Shown piece after piece: positions 63,020-64,000 of a stretch of 64,000 bases of DNA. This stretch comes from Pseudomonas entomophila L48. GTDB lineage: Bacteria; Pseudomonadota; Gammaproteobacteria; Pseudomonadales; Pseudomonadaceae. Within the stretch, counting starts at the first letter, position 1; every line of letters starts with the position of its first letter. The notes under the pieces are model-generated. The model was not told where the DNA came from, did not search any database, and saw only the letters and a list, made by a program, of their open reading frames with translations. The translations under genes and the position numbers were made by a program. The stretch is taken from positions 4,918,501 to 4,982,500 of the forward strand of contig NC_008027.1 of assembly GCF_000026105.1 (NCBI RefSeq). The letters are read 5' to 3'.

Positions 63020-64000
63020 ATGCAAGTGAAACACCTGCTGCTGATCGCCATCCTCGGGCTCACCGCTGCCTGTTCCTCGAACAAGGAAGTCATTGACGAG
63101 AACCTCAGCGAGGCCGAGCTGTACCAGCAGGCGCAGGCCGACCTGGACAACTCCAGCTACACCAGCGCCGTGAACAAGCTCAAGGCCCTGGAGTCGCGCT
63201 ACCCGTTCGGCCGCTACGCCGACCAGGCCCAGCTCGAGCTGATCTACGCCAACTATAAAAACTCCGAGCCCGAGGCCGCCAAGTCCGCCGCCGAGCGCTT
63301 CATCCGCCTGCACCCGCAGCACCCGAACGTCGACTACGCCTACTATCTGAAAGGCCTGACCTCGTTCGACCAGGACCGCGGCCTGCTGGCGCGCTTCCTG
63401 CCGCTGGACATGACCAAGCGTGACCCGGGTGCCGCGCGCGACTCGTACAACGAGTTCGCCCAGCTGACCAGCCGCTTCCCCAACAGCCGTTACTCGCCGG
63501 ACGCCAAGCAGCGCATGATCTACCTGCGCAACCTGCTGGCCTCCTACGAAATCCACGTGGCCAACTACTACCTCAGCCGCGAGGCTTATGTGGCCGCCGC
63601 CAACCGTGGCCGCTACGTGGTCGAGAACTTCCAGGAAACCCCGTCGGTGGGCGATGGCCTGGCGGTGATGGTCGAGTCGTACCAGCACATGCACCTGGAC
63701 GAGCTGGCCGCCACCAGCCTCGAGACCCTCAAGCTCAACTACCCGGACCACCCGAGCCTGGTCGATGGCCAGTTCGTGGTCAAACAGGACGAGAATGGCA
63801 ACCGCTCCTGGCTGTCGAAGGCGACTTTGGGCCTGATCGATACCAAGACTCCGCTGCCGCCAGGTGAGACCCGCGCCAACCAGGACGTGGTCAAGCAGTT
63901 CCAGGACGCTCGCTCCGAGATGCCGGAAGAGCTGCTGCCCAAGGACGAGAACGGCGACCCGATTCTGCCGGCAGGTCCCAAGGAAGCCGAGCAGGACCGT
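63020..64000 (+). CDS. bamD: outer-membrane assembly lipoprotein BamD (3' end outside window)
   Basis: The lipoprotein signal is [18 protein letters not shown], followed by TPR motifs ([36 protein letters not shown] and [16 protein letters not shown]). BamD is the essential partner of BamA in beta-barrel insertion. 327 residues are present; P. putida BamD is only a little longer, so just the last codons are missing. Confidence 0.96.
   Translation, partial: MQVKHLLLIAILGLTAACSSNKEVIDENLSEAELYQQAQADLDNSSYTSAVNKLKALESRYPFGRYADQAQLELIYANYKNSEPEAAKSAAERFIRLHPQHPNVDYAYYLKGLTSFDQDRGLLARFLPLDMTKRDPGAARDSYNEFAQLTSRFPNSRYSPDAKQRMIYLRNLLASYEIHVANYYLSREAYVAAANRGRYVVENFQETPSVGDGLAVMVESYQHMHLDELAATSLETLKLNYPDHPSLVDGQFVVKQDENGNRSWLSKATLGLIDTKTPLPPGETRANQDVVKQFQDARSEMPEELLPKDENGDPILPAGPKEAEQDR

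Overview
The window is about 64 kb of a high-GC gammaproteobacterial chromosome that looks like a member of the Pseudomonas putida group. The evidence is the hmgRABC homogentisate cluster with its HmgR operator, fabV, the aguA/aguB agmatine pathway, the pilA/pilC/pilD-coaE-yacG block, metE without metH, and many REP elements of the classes typical of P. putida. Both ends cut genes: an MFS transporter at the left edge and bamD at the right edge.

Layout. 1-5.5 kb: tyrosine/phenylalanine catabolism (aromatic-acid type MFS permease, maiA, fahA, hmgA, divergent hmgR). 5.5-9.2 kb: one very large protein resembling Pseudomonas dermonecrotic-toxin-like proteins, then an intergenic gap with an orphan terminator. 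9.2-20.4 kb: housekeeping and metabolic genes (MFE-2-like SDR, alpha/beta hydrolases, CidA/LrgB pair with a LysR regulator, flavodoxin, PilZ-like protein, folM-DUF1244-HopJ operon, fabV, LysR). 20.5-24.7 kb: agmatine/putrescine operon. 24.8-36.4 kb: cytochrome b561/PepSY pair, thiolase, SDR, BASS-type transporter, metE with likely MetR boxes and a divergent MTHFR-like gene, and three lipoproteins. 36.6-41.1 kb: orphan RelB-type antitoxin with an internally deleted RelE toxin, nitrilase-family hydrolase, His-tailed EamA transporter, XRE-ImmA/IrrE regulator, lytic-transglycosylase-like lipoprotein.

41.2-49.5 kb is the accessory region. It has a duplicated two-gene cassette whose leaders carry a candidate structured RNA (three copies), a secreted glycine-rich protein between the duplicates, and an AT-rich module of about 4.4 kb bounded by inverted repeats of about 85 bp. 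That module encodes an unknown two-TM protein convergent with a four-gene operon (P-loop kinase, GNAT-ASCH/PUA-like fusion, ASCH, GNAT). The island ends near a tRNA-Thr gene. I see no integrase or transposase.

49.6-64 kb is core genome again: pilA and divergent pilC-pilD-coaE-yacG (no pilB), small conserved proteins, ndh, a RibD-C-type reductase, a tRNA-Asn-Pro-Lys operon with a strong promoter and terminator, clpB with a heat-shock-like promoter, pgeF-rluD, and bamD.

The best candidates for something undescribed are the kinase/GNAT/ASCH module and the repeated leader RNA. All functional statements rest on motif recognition by eye; no database search was possible.
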